A stretch of DNA of 64,000 bases from CAYJGJ01 sp964367585 (lineage in GTDB: Bacteria; Bacillota; Clostridia; Peptostreptococcales; Anaerovoracaceae), in NCBI GenBank assembly GCA_964367585.1, contig CAYIYH010000002.1:62001-126000 (forward strand), given 5' to 3'. Numbering within the stretch: the stretch's first letter is position 1; every line of letters begins with the position of its first letter. The notes under the pieces were generated by a model that had not been told where the DNA came from, made no database searches, and saw only the letters and a list, made by a program, of their open reading frames with translations. The position numbers and the translations under genes were made by a program. Shown here piece after piece: positions 1 through 8,732 of this stretch.

Positions 1-1745
1 TTTATTTTGTATGCTTTTCCCGTATTAGTAAAGAACATGAGGTAATCATGAGTAGATGTCATGATTAAATCTTTTACGAAATCATTTTCTCTTGTAGTGA
101 GTCCAGTAATTCCTCTTCCTCCTCGTTTTTGTGTCTTGTAGGTGTCTGCGGACACTCTTTTAATGTATCCCATATGGGTAAGAGTAACGCAGACTTTTTG
201 TTCATCGATTAAGTCTTCTTCATCAATTTCGGAGTCGTCAGAGACAATTCTAGTTCTTCTTTTGTCGGCATATTTTGAACGAATTTCACTAAGCTCGTCT
301 TTTATTACTCCCATAAGCAAGCTCTCATCTGCGAGTATTCCTTTGTAGTATGCGATTTTTTCAAGTAGTTGTGCATACTCATTTTCGATCTTTTCTCTTT
401 CGAGACCTTGTAATCGTCTAAGTGTCATATCTAAGATTGCTTGTGCTTGTATTTCGGAGAGTCCGAAAGCCTCTTGCAATTTTTCTTTTGCATCGTCATA
501 TCGAGAGCGAATTAGTTTTATTACTTCATCAATGTTATCGAGTGCTATTTTATATCCCTCTAAGATGTGCGCCCTTGCTTCTGCTTTTCGCAAATCAAAT
601 TGAGTTCTTCGAGTGACGACTTCTTTTTGGTGTTTGAGGTACTCTGTCAGTATTTCATATAGAGTTAGGACTTTAGGCCTACCATTAACTAGGGCAAGCA
701 TAATCATGCTGTAACTATCTTGTAATTGGGTATGTTTATAAAGCCTGTTGAGCGTAATTTGTGGAGAAGCTTCCCTTTTTAGTTCTATAACAATTCGCAT
801 ACCATCTCTATTGGATTCATCACGAATCGCAGAGATTCCCTCGATTTTTTTCTCTTTTACTAACTCCGCAATCTTCTCAATAAGTCTTGCTTTGTTTACT
901 TGGTAAGGGATTTCGGTTACAACAATTTGAGTTTTACCCTTTGTTCCCTCTTCAATCACGCAATTAGATCTTACAATGACTTTACCGGTTCCCTTGCGAT
1001 ACGCTTCTTTAGCATTATTTTTTCCCAGGATAGTTGCCCCTGTAGGGAAGTCGGGCCCTTTTACAATTTTAATCAAATCTTCGATAGTCGCGTCTTTGTC
1101 GTCTATCAGTTTAATAGTTGCGTCTATAACTTCACCTAAATTGTGAGGCGGTATAGACGTAGACATTCCTACAGCGATACCATTAGAGCCATTTACAAGA
1201 AGGTTAGGGATCCTGCTTGGTAAAACTTCTGGTTCTTGTTCCTCTTCATCAAAGTTTGGAACGAAGTTTACAGTTTCTTTTTCGATGTCTCTAAGTATTT
1301 GAAGAGCAAAAGGCGTCATGCGTGCTTCCGTATAACGCATTGCAGCAGCCCCGTCGCCGTCTACTGAGCCGAAGTTTCCGTGGCCATCGACTAGCATATA
1401 TCTAGTAGAAAAATCTTGAGCCATACGTACCATCGCATCGTATATAGAGCTATCACCATGAGGGTGATATTTACCCATTACTTCCCCAACTATACGTGCT
1501 GATTTTTTGTGTGGCTTATCTGGGGTTATACCTAGTTCACTCATTCCATAAAGGATCCGTCTATGTACAGGTTTCAGTCCGTCACGAACATCTGGAAGCG
1601 CTCTCCCTACGATTACGCTCATGGCATAATCTATGTAGGATTTTTTCATTTCATCATGGATTTCATGTTGAATCATTTTTGAGTCTTCTAAGAGTTCAAT
1701 TTGTTGATTCGCCACTTGATCTTTGTTGTTATCATTTTTTGCCAT
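1..1745 (-). CDS. gyrA: DNA gyrase subunit A (3' end cut by window edge)
   Basis: Subunit A of gyrase cuts and rejoins DNA in the A2B2 enzyme that introduces negative supercoils. About 581 residues are present; the C-terminal beta-pinwheel continues beyond base 1. The breakage-reunion core is clear: a DYAMSVIVGRALPDVRDGLKP block near residues 39-59, catalytic Tyr138 in RYTEAR, and a GyrA box QKRGGRG at 539-545 that marks gyrase rather than topoisomerase IV. The quinolone-target positions corresponding to E. coli Ser83 and Asp87 read Ser99 and Asp103, i.e. wild type. It lies 66 bp downstream of gyrB on the same strand. No good Shine-Dalgarno precedes the ATG at 1745; a short ORF with a strong one overlaps this start. 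Confidence 0.97.
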   Translation of the reverse strand, partial: MAKNDNNKDQVANQQIELLEDSKMIQHEIHDEMKKSYIDYAMSVIVGRALPDVRDGLKPVHRRILYGMSELGITPDKPHKKSARIVGEVMGKYHPHGDSSIYDAMVRMAQDFSTRYMLVDGHGNFGSVDGDGAAAMRYTEARMTPFALQILRDIEKETVNFVPNFDEEEQEPEVLPSRIPNLLVNGSNGIAVGMSTSIPPHNLGEVIDATIKLIDDKDATIEDLIKIVKGPDFPTGATILGKNNAKEAYRKGTGKVIVRSNCVIEEGTKGKTQIVVTEIPYQVNKARLIEKIAELVKEKKIEGISAIRDESNRDGMRIVIELKREASPQITLNRLYKHTQLQDSYSMIMLALVNGRPKVLTLYEILTEYLKHQKEVVTRRTQFDLRKAEARAHILEGYKIALDNIDEVIKLIRSRYDDAKEKLQEAFGLSEIQAQAILDMTLRRLQGLEREKIENEYAQLLEKIAYYKGILADESLLMGVIKDELSEIRSKYADKRRTRIVSDDSEIDEEDLIDEQKVCVTLTHMGYIKRVSADTYKTQKRGGRGITGLTTRENDFVKDLIMTSTHDYLMFFTNTGKAYKI

Positions 1746-1782
1746 TTGTAGTTCGTATGAAGCTCAGTGATGAGACATTCAT
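1732..1782 (-). CDS. possible 16-codon leader ORF overlapping the gyrA start
   Basis: An ATG at 1782 follows a strong ribosome binding site (GGAAGGAG, 1786-1793, spacing 3) and opens a 16-codon frame, MNVSSLSFIRTTNGKK. Its TGA (1732-1734) lies 9 bases beyond the gyrA ATG codon (1743-1745). The gyrA start has no Shine-Dalgarno of its own, so ribosomes ending this frame could re-initiate at gyrA. Position and ribosome binding site are seen; translation and coupling are inferred. It could instead be chance, with gyrA using a weak site. Confidence 0.4.
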   Translation of the reverse strand: MNVSSLSFIRTTNGKK

Positions 1783-1811
1783 ACTCTCCTTCCTATGTTA
1801 TTGGAGTATAC

Positions 1812-3743
1812 TTAAATATCAATTTTAGCGTATTCCGCGTTCTCTTCTATGAATTGTTTTCGAGGAGGAACCTTGTCACCCATCAAACATGTAAAGATTT
1901 CATCCGCGGCCGTTGCATCATCCAATGTTACTTGGATAAGAGTTCTTGTCTTAAAATCCATAGTTGTTTCCCATAGTTGATTATAGTCCATCTCTCCCAA
2001 TCCTTTGTATCTTTGGATAGACGGTTTAGGGGAAGAGTTTTCTAGTGATTTCATGAGCTTTTCTTGCTCTTTTTCGGAATATGTATAATGTTCTTTTTTA
2101 CCCACTTTTGTTTTGAATAGTGGTGGTTGTGCAGCATAAACATAACCGCCTTCAATGAGTGGAGACATGTATCTGTATAAGAAGGTTAAAAGTAATGTTC
2201 TGATATGTGCACCGTCTACGTCGGCATCTGTCATGATTACTATCTTATGGTATCTGAGTTTGGAAATATCAAAATCGCTTCCAACACCACAACCGAATGC
2301 AGTAATCATGTTTTTGATTTCTTCTGAGTTTAGAATTTTATCCAGTCTTGCCTTTTCGACATTTAGAATTTTACCACGAAGGGGTAAAATTGCTTGTCTC
2401 TTTCTATCACGTCCTTGTTTCGCACTTCCTCCCGCAGAGTCTCCTTCCACAAGGAATATTTCAGAGAGTTTAGGGTCAGTTTCGGAGCAGTCAGCAAGTT
2501 TTCCGGGGAGTGCGCCGACACTGTCGAGTACATTCTTTCTTCGAGTTAATTCTCTCGCCTTTCGAGCAGCTTCTCTTGCACGAGCAGCTCTTAGGCATTT
2601 GTCCACTATGATCTTTGCTTGTTGAGGATTTTCTTCAAGGAATGCCATCAAGTTTTCACTCATAGCAGATTCGACAAAGCCTCTCATTTCACTGTTTCCA
2701 AGTTTTGTTTTAGTTTGCCCTTCGAACTGGGGTTCTTGTAGTTTAACAGATATAATAGCGGTTATTCCTTCACGGACGTCTTCACCGGTTAGGGAATCAT
2801 CATTTTCCTTGATATATCGGTTCTTTTTAGCATACTCGTTCATGACTTTAGTCAAAGCAGCTCTAAATCCGACCATATGCGTACCACCTTCGGAGGTGTT
2901 AATATTATTTGCATAAGAAAGAGTCAATTCGTTGTACCTGTCAGTGTATTGAAGGGCAACTTCCGCTTCCATTTCTTTTTTTGCCACTGAAAAATATATG
3001 ATATTCTTGTGCAATATTTCTTTATTTTTATTGAGGTGTTTTACAAATTCCTGAATACCACCCTCATAGTAAAAGACTTCTTTCCTAGGTTTTTTTTCAC
3101 GTTCGTCATTAAGTGTAATTTTGATTCCCTTATTCAGGAATGCCATTTCTCGTAGTCTGTGCTCTAAAGTTGAATAGTCGAATTCGACTTCGTCAAATAT
3201 TTCAGGGTCAGGCCAAAATGTACTTTTTGAACCTGTCTCAGTTGAAGACCCTATTTCTGTTAGCTTCGTCATGACTTTGCCTTGAGCATATTCTTGCTTG
3301 TAGGTTTTGCCATTTCTGTTAATTTCCACTAGCATCTTTGTAGAAAGTGCGTTAACGACAGAGGCTCCAACTCCGTGAAGTCCTCCTGATACCTTGTATC
3401 CGCCACCGCCAAATTTTCCGCCCGCATGAAGTACAGTGTGAATAACTTCTACTGCGGGAATTTTTAGTTTAGGGTGAATGTCTACAGGCATTCCTCTTCC
3501 GTCGTCAATTACGCAGATAGATTCATCCGCTTGAATTGTGATGCTTATATTTTTACAATATCCCGCAAGCGCCTCATCAATACTATTATCTACTATTTCA
3601 TACACCAAGTGGTGAAGCCCTCTAGCTCCCGTAGACCCAATGTACATTCCTGGACGCTTTCTAACAGCTTCTAATCCTTCGAGTACTTGAATTTGCTCTG
3701 CATTATATTTTTGAAGATCATTTTCGTTCTTTTTTGAGCTCAT
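1812..3743 (-). CDS. gyrB: DNA gyrase subunit B
   Basis: ATPase subunit of gyrase. The GHKL ATPase domain shows RKRPGMYIGS near the N-terminus, DNSIDEA, DDGRGMPV and GLHGVGASVVNA. The TOPRIM domain shows EGDSAGGSAKQGRDR and MTDADVDGAHIRTL, with its metal-binding acidic residues. The C-terminus is the usual RYKGLGEM plus IEENAEYAKIDI. Length is about 643 residues, normal for the short Gram-positive type. The frame opens at a TTG at 3752, but the ATG at 3743 (MSSKK) is preferred because the TTG has no usable ribosome binding site spacing. gyrA follows on the same strand. Confidence 0.97.
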   Translation of the reverse strand: MSSKKNENDLQKYNAEQIQVLEGLEAVRKRPGMYIGSTGARGLHHLVYEIVDNSIDEALAGYCKNISITIQADESICVIDDGRGMPVDIHPKLKIPAVEVIHTVLHAGGKFGGGGYKVSGGLHGVGASVVNALSTKMLVEINRNGKTYKQEYAQGKVMTKLTEIGSSTETGSKSTFWPDPEIFDEVEFDYSTLEHRLREMAFLNKGIKITLNDEREKKPRKEVFYYEGGIQEFVKHLNKNKEILHKNIIYFSVAKKEMEAEVALQYTDRYNELTLSYANNINTSEGGTHMVGFRAALTKVMNEYAKKNRYIKENDDSLTGEDVREGITAIISVKLQEPQFEGQTKTKLGNSEMRGFVESAMSENLMAFLEENPQQAKIIVDKCLRAARAREAARKARELTRRKNVLDSVGALPGKLADCSETDPKLSEIFLVEGDSAGGSAKQGRDRKRQAILPLRGKILNVEKARLDKILNSEEIKNMITAFGCGVGSDFDISKLRYHKIVIMTDADVDGAHIRTLLLTFLYRYMSPLIEGGYVYAAQPPLFKTKVGKKEHYTYSEKEQEKLMKSLENSSPKPSIQRYKGLGEMDYNQLWETTMDFKTRTLIQVTLDDATAADEIFTCLMGDKVPPRKQFIEENAEYAKIDI

Positions 3744-3790
3744 ATTTCTCAACTTTCTTAAATAAAAATTAACTACGCACTAATCCTCTA

Positions 3791-3819
3791 ATGATATCAT
3801 ATATAAGCGATTTATTCAA
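3791..3819 (-). promoter_or_regulatory. sigma-A type promoter for gyrB
   Basis: On the minus strand a -35 TTGAAT (3814-3819) and a -10 TATCAT (3791-3796) are separated by 17 bp, giving a leader of roughly 40 nt before the gyrB start. Seen by eye, not tested. Confidence 0.55.
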
Positions 3820-3985
3820 GCATTGAGGGGATATTTGTTGAACAAATAAGGGTGAATAGTGAGTAAATATGGATACGAATTAAAGGACACTACGAGAAAA
3901 AATGTTTGAGAAGGGGGCGGAAGTTGCCATTTAAAAACGTTCTCTCAAAAGATTATAGATAGTATTTAGAATATAAGTGTTGTAA

Positions 3986-4683
3986 TTAGTTATCAGAAAA
4001 CGATTTCCAATCAATAGGAAATCCTAAATGATCTAGTTCAATGTATTGTTCATATTTTGAAAGTAATTTAGTGAGGGGTAAAACGAATTCTTCTTCCCAC
4101 TTGTCAGGGGTTGGGTTCATTTGCTTTAACATATGTAGTTGTGAAAAAAGCTTGTGTGTAGAAGTATGTTTCTCGGAATTAGGTACTTTGGGAATCGCTG
4201 GAAAAATAAAGTCGTGAATAGTGAGCACAACGATTTCTGAGGTCAGTCAAGCATCTCAATCAACTATCTAGAGTTTTATAGTTTACTTTATACAGAGTCT
4301 GTGCTATGAATTCTTTTTTCGAATTCGGCATGGTTATGTTTTGAATTATGTGTACTAGAAGTAAAATAACCCAAAGGGCCATATTTATGAGAATGGTAAT
4401 ACGCAATTTGAGTTCTCAAATGCAATTCGATATCTTCAACCTTTTTTAATATTAGTGTCCTAAGTTCTTTGTCAAACATGTATATTTGACATATTCTTTC
4501 AAACGATACATTTGGATGACATTTTCCATCACTCTTTTTGAATGGTAGGAAATAAGCGGATAGCTTATAATAGTTGACTTTATTTAAGAAATCAATGCGA
4601 TATTTAGGGTCGTTAACCGTAATATTTTTATCTATTAATGATTGCATCTGTTCATCAAAACTATATGGTATTTTTAAGTCCAT
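3986..4683 (-). pseudogene. decayed Abi_2 (AbiD/AbiF-type) abortive-infection protein gene
   Basis: The N-terminal part (ATG at 4683, GGAG 5 bp upstream, stop at 4288) has Abi_2-family blocks: KVNYYKLSAYFLPF, FDKELRTLIL and IELHLRTQIAYY. The family's RNxCAHxxRLY motif is present in DNA as LRNRCAHYSRLY at about 4210-4250, but in another frame and after stop codons. The C-terminal end then continues in a third register (3986-4228), finishing with the typical ...LGFPIDW. Relative to full-length family members (about 300 residues), 60 or so residues between the N-terminal part and RNRCAH are missing. At least one deletion and one or two frameshifts are needed, so this is a dead gene. Family assignment is from motif recognition. 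Confidence 0.7.
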
Positions 4684-4776
4684 AATAACTCCAAAAAAAA
4701 ATGCTCTCATGGGACACATCGTTGAGAGGTGGTAGGAGCTTCTGTTAAGATAATTATATAGAAATAAAGAGTACAT

Positions 4777-5164
4777 GTCAATAAATATTTAAAATGAAGG
4801 AATTATTGTGAAATTTACATTGGCAGTAGACTGATATAAAGCAGTTTCTAACAAGTCTATTCTTTATAGTTATTATATTCATAATTATATTTCTTAATGT
4901 TATGCTTATTGCGCATAAATAAAACAGTAGATCTAAGAATGTAGAAAACAGTGCAAGAATTAAGAAAGATGTCTAGTTCAGTGCCGATACCATATAAGTG
5001 CATTTGAATAAAAACTCCTGGAGGGATTGATAAAAGTGCTGTTGTAAGAGGATGTTTTAGCTTAAATGTACTATTAGGGTTAAAAGTAATTTCAGGAATA
5101 AGGACTATAAAATGGAAATATGTCAATGCATCAAGCCTATATATGTAATCACGAAATAAACAGA
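4777..5164. other. AT-rich gene-poor stretch
   Basis: No convincing gene. A 107-codon open frame on the minus strand (4857-5180) has only a TTG start that falls inside the serA terminator, no ribosome binding site, and no family I recognise. The stretch borders the decayed Abi_2 gene and may be further remnant DNA. Confidence 0.4.
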
Positions 5165-5200
5165 AAAGAACTGTGTTCAAGATATTGCGAACACAGTTTT
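5165..5200 (-). terminator. intrinsic terminator of the serA-like gene
   Basis: A 10-bp perfect stem (AACTGTGTTC at 5189-5198 on the minus strand, pairing with GAACACAGTT at 5169-5178) with a 10-nt loop is followed on the minus strand by a T-rich tract. It starts about 28 bp after the serA-like stop. The plus-strand side also ends in five T, so it may work both ways. Confidence 0.75.
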
Positions 5201-5225
5201 TGAAAGTAAAAAAGTTATTGCACGA

Positions 5226-6362
5226 TTACTGGATAATTCGCACGCTGATAATATTTGCATGTGAAGGGGTTTCACTTATACTATTAGGGGTAGAAATAAG
5301 GACATATCCACTATCACCAGAAATTCCGTCTGCAATATTATCTATAGAGATATTTTTGAAAACCTCTTTGGCAAGTTCAATCGGATTATCTGTCCCCTTA
5401 GTGAATATGCAGATTCTATTATTATTTTCCCTCTTTCCTAGGTTAACTACAGGAAAGTTCACAGAGTTAATGATATTGCCATTTTCGATGTAATCCATTA
5501 CCTGGTTAACTGCCATGATTGCACAGTTTTCTTCCGCTTCTTCTGTCGAAGCACCTAAATGAGGAATCGATATAACTCCCTTTTTATTTAACACTGTATC
5601 GTTCGGAAAATCCGTAACGTACGAAGTTAGATGCTCGGACTCTAGCAATTCAAGAAGATCCGTATCATTTACTAGTTTATCACGAGAGAAATTTAGTAAT
5701 ATAGCGCCGTGTTTCATTTTAGAAAGCAGTTCCTTATTGAACATTTCTTTTGTGGAATCCAACACTGGTAAGTGTAGTGTCACAAAATCTGCTTGGGAAA
5801 GAACTTCTTCGAGCGATGATAGCTCTTTCATGCTTTTAGGCAATTTATCAGAGTTGGCAGTACTAAAATATGGATCAGTGCCGACAATTTTCATTCCTAG
5901 AGCTTCCGCACTATTTGCGACAGCCAATCCTATAGCACCTAGGCCGACTACTCCTAGTGTTTTTCCTATTATTTCTGTACCAGCAAAGTTTGACTTCCCT
6001 TTTTCCACGGTCTTTGCCACGTCTGTTGTTAGGGTTGAAGTCCAGCTTATCGCACTTGTAATGTTTCGGGCTGCAATGAATATTCCTGCTAAAACAAGTT
6101 CTTTTACTGCGTTAGCATTGGCTCCCGGTGTGTTGAAAACTACGATGCCTTTCTCTGTACAGTCGGCGATTGGTATATTATTTACACCGGCGCCGGCTCT
6201 TGCAATTGCGAGCAAGCTGTTTGAAAGAGGCATGGAATGCATGTCTTGACTTCGTACTAGTATTCCTTCCGCGCAGTCAGCATCTTCTGTGATAGCATAT
6301 CTATCGGTAAGTAGGTCGAGACCTTTTTCTGAAATTTTGTTAAGTGTTGCAATGTTATACAT
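5226..6362 (-). CDS. serA: D-3-phosphoglycerate dehydrogenase family protein
   Basis: Predicted NAD-dependent 2-hydroxyacid dehydrogenase, probably the first step of serine synthesis (3-phosphoglycerate to 3-phosphohydroxypyruvate). The Rossmann motif is VVGLGAIG near residue 140. The C-terminal 60 residues (after NFPVVNLGKRENN) look like an ACT regulatory domain. Catalytic Arg is in NFSRDKLVN and catalytic His in PHLGASTEEAE. The usual acidic residue of the DxFxxEP segment is replaced by a TDFPND stretch. The start is taken at 6362, because GGAG lies 6 bp upstream of it and inside the codons of the earlier ATG at 6374. No serC is adjacent, so the substrate is a family-level inference. Confidence 0.83.
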   Translation of the reverse strand: MYNIATLNKISEKGLDLLTDRYAITEDADCAEGILVRSQDMHSMPLSNSLLAIARAGAGVNNIPIADCTEKGIVVFNTPGANANAVKELVLAGIFIAARNITSAISWTSTLTTDVAKTVEKGKSNFAGTEIIGKTLGVVGLGAIGLAVANSAEALGMKIVGTDPYFSTANSDKLPKSMKELSSLEEVLSQADFVTLHLPVLDSTKEMFNKELLSKMKHGAILLNFSRDKLVNDTDLLELLESEHLTSYVTDFPNDTVLNKKGVISIPHLGASTEEAEENCAIMAVNQVMDYIENGNIINSVNFPVVNLGKRENNNRICIFTKGTDNPIELAKEVFKNISIDNIADGISGDSGYVLISTPNSISETPSHANIISVRIIQ

Positions 6363-6465
6363 GTTCTTCTCCATAGTTAGTAATTTATTATTCTTCTTTA
6401 ATTAGTTAGAATAGTTAGGATGAGGAATTAGAAAAAATCCTCAACGTATAGAATGACTTAGAAAA

Positions 6466-6540
6466 ATCCCGCAGCATACATGTGTCTGTGAATGAATATT
6501 AAATCACAGACACATAAGGTGCGCTACGGGATAGTTTTTT
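6466..6540 (-). terminator. long hairpin terminator after the EF-G-like gene
   Basis: ATCCCG at 6466-6471 pairs with CGGGAT at 6527-6532, enclosing a perfect 12-bp stem (ATGTGTCTGTGA with TCACAGACACAT). The minus-strand side runs into CGGGATTTTTC and the plus-strand side into TTTTTT, so it can stop both directions. It lies just past the stop at 6567. Confidence 0.8.
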
Positions 6541-6566
6541 GATTCACTCAATTTCGCTCGATATTA

Positions 6567-8531
6567 CTAGTGAGCTGCCTCGTGTTCTTCTTTATAATTA
6601 GCTATGATTTTTTCCGCAATTTGGTGTGGAACTTCTTCATATCTAGCGAAAGCTCGAGAAAAAGCACCTCTTGCTTGTGTCATGGCTCTAAGTGCAATTG
6701 AATATTCAAAAAGTTCTGATTGAGGAGCTTCTGCAATCAGCTTTTGTCCACCTTCTAACAAAGGTTCCATTCCAAGAATTTTCCCTCTTCTTTTGTTCAT
6801 GTCTCCCATTACGTCACCCATGTAATCATCAGGGACGATGATTTCAAGATGTTCAATGGGTTCTAATAGGCAAGGCTTAGCTTCAATTATACCTTTTTTG
6901 AAGGCAATAGATGCCGCGAGCTTGAATGCCATTTCATTAGAGTCCACATCATGATAAGAACCGTCGTAGAGTTCTGCTTTAAAGTTTACAACTTTACAAC
7001 CAGCAAGAGGTCCTTTCAAGAGGCTATCTTGTAGTCCTTTTTCTACCGCGGGAACATAGTTCTTTGGAACCGATCCGCCGAAAAGAGATTCTGTAAACTC
7101 AAATTCCTTGTCAGATGGAGAGAATCGGATATGTACGTCACCATACTGTCCAGCACCACCAGATTGTTTTTTGTGTTTCCCTTGTACATCAGAAGTGCCT
7201 TTAATAGTTTCTCTGTATCCTACTTTTTGAGGTATTGTTTTAACTGTAACCCCGAATCGATCTTTTAGCTTAGCGATGATAATTCCGAGTTGGATATCTC
7301 CTTGACCAGAAAGTAAAGTTTGATGAGTTTCAGCGTCGCGAGTCATCGTAAAGGAAGGATCTTCCTCTTTAAGTTTATTTAAACCAGTGCCCATTTTTTC
7401 TTCGTCCGCTTTGTCTTCAGGTTCAATAGCGATTGAGTGAGACGGTTGAGGGTAATCAAGTGGCGCAAATCTGATTACATCACCTTTATCGCAAAGAGTA
7501 TCTCCTGACATTGTGTGTTGCAATTTTGCTACGGCTACGATGTCTCCAGCTTCTGCATAATCAAGTTCGAGTTGGTTCTTTCCTCTTAGGAAAAATAGTT
7601 TTCCTAATTTTTCCATTTTGCTGGTACGTTCATTGAGAGCTTCTGCTCCAGAGTTCAGTTTACCAGTCACAACTTTCATGATAGAAATTTTGCCAATGAA
7701 AGGGTCCACGATAGTTTTGAAAATAAATGCCGACATTGGAGCATCTACTACGGAGAATCTCTCCACGGGCTCATTTTTGTCGTTGAATCCTTTGTATGCG
7801 CCATGTTGCAAAGGTGTCGGAACATATGTTAAGAGCAAGTCCAAAAGACCCTCTACTCCATGACCTAATTCAAAAGCGGAAGAACAAACCGGTACGATTG
7901 CGCCGTCTGCTATTCCCTTGATGAGTCCATTTCTAATTTCGTCCTCTGTAAAGTCTTCACCTTCGAAGTATTTATCCATTAACTCGTCATCCGTTGAAGC
8001 TATTGCTTCTTTTAATTCTTCATCGATTTCCGCAGAAAGTGGCCAGCTGAAAGGAATTAACGTGTTTCCAAATTTTTCTTTTAATTCATCAAATGTTTTG
8101 TAAAAGTCGAACTCGTCTTTGTCTCTCTTGTTGATAACGATAAATCTTGGCTTTTTATATCTTTCGCATGATTTCCACGCGTGTTCAGTTCCTACTTGTA
8201 TTCCTGCACCCGCATCGAGAAGAATAACTGCAGCTTCTGAGGCTCTAAGTGCGGCATTTACTTCTCCAACAAAATCAAAGAATCCAGGCGTGTCTATAAA
8301 GTTAATTTTGCTGTCTTTCCATTCTATAGGAACTACAGAAGTATTGATGGAGAACCCTTTTTCTATCTCCATTTTGTCGTAGTCAGAAACAGTGTTTCCT
8401 TCTTCAACTTTACCTATTCGATTGATTACTCCTGTTTGCATAAGCGCTGATTCTAGAAAAGTAGTTTTTCCACATCCGCCATGCCCTAAAAGCGCAATAT
8501 TACGTATCGTTTCGCTAGTATAGCCTTTCAT
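6567..8531 (-). CDS. elongation factor G-like translational GTPase (EF-G paralogue)
   Basis: 654 residues with the EF-G layout: G domain, domain II, then domains III-V with the ribosome-facing loop region (FGGSVPKNYVPAVEKG, GGAGQYGDV). G1 is GHGGCGKTT (residues 16-24), G3 is DTPG (80-83) and G4 is NKRD. In true EF-G the residue after DTPG is the catalytic His (DTPGHVDF); here it is Phe84 (DTPGFFDF), suggesting altered GTP hydrolysis. The protein is also about 40 residues short of a standard FusA, so it is a second EF-G-like factor rather than the housekeeping one. AAAGGAGG precedes the ATG. It stands alone between two intergenic regions. The exact role of this subgroup is not known to me. Confidence 0.85.
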   Translation of the reverse strand: MKGYTSETIRNIALLGHGGCGKTTFLESALMQTGVINRIGKVEEGNTVSDYDKMEIEKGFSINTSVVPIEWKDSKINFIDTPGFFDFVGEVNAALRASEAAVILLDAGAGIQVGTEHAWKSCERYKKPRFIVINKRDKDEFDFYKTFDELKEKFGNTLIPFSWPLSAEIDEELKEAIASTDDELMDKYFEGEDFTEDEIRNGLIKGIADGAIVPVCSSAFELGHGVEGLLDLLLTYVPTPLQHGAYKGFNDKNEPVERFSVVDAPMSAFIFKTIVDPFIGKISIMKVVTGKLNSGAEALNERTSKMEKLGKLFFLRGKNQLELDYAEAGDIVAVAKLQHTMSGDTLCDKGDVIRFAPLDYPQPSHSIAIEPEDKADEEKMGTGLNKLKEEDPSFTMTRDAETHQTLLSGQGDIQLGIIIAKLKDRFGVTVKTIPQKVGYRETIKGTSDVQGKHKKQSGGAGQYGDVHIRFSPSDKEFEFTESLFGGSVPKNYVPAVEKGLQDSLLKGPLAGCKVVNFKAELYDGSYHDVDSNEMAFKLAASIAFKKGIIEAKPCLLEPIEHLEIIVPDDYMGDVMGDMNKRRGKILGMEPLLEGGQKLIAEAPQSELFEYSIALRAMTQARGAFSRAFARYEEVPHQIAEKIIANYKEEHEAAH

Positions 8532-8732
8532 TATAAGTCCTCCTTTTAATTTAACTTAGGATCTATCATTGCAGTAGACCTCATTTATGGAAAAGTATAT
8601 CATATCGTAGGTGCTCATTCAAGGGTTTTTGCCGTGTTAGACCATAATAATAAATTGTGTAAATTGTCAAAATAAATATCACAATGGAATTTGATGTGAA
8701 AAGTACATTAAATGGGCGCATAAATATACTGC

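Noticed and set aside
2155..2625. 156-codon frame opposite gyrB
   Set aside because: Shadow of a strongly conserved gyrB segment.
4857..5180. 107-codon minus-strand open frame
   Set aside because: Only a TTG start, which lies inside the serA terminator stem; no ribosome binding site; composition unlike neighbouring proteins.
5737..6249. 170-codon frame opposite the serA-like gene
   Set aside because: Antisense of conserved dehydrogenase coding sequence; no start signals.
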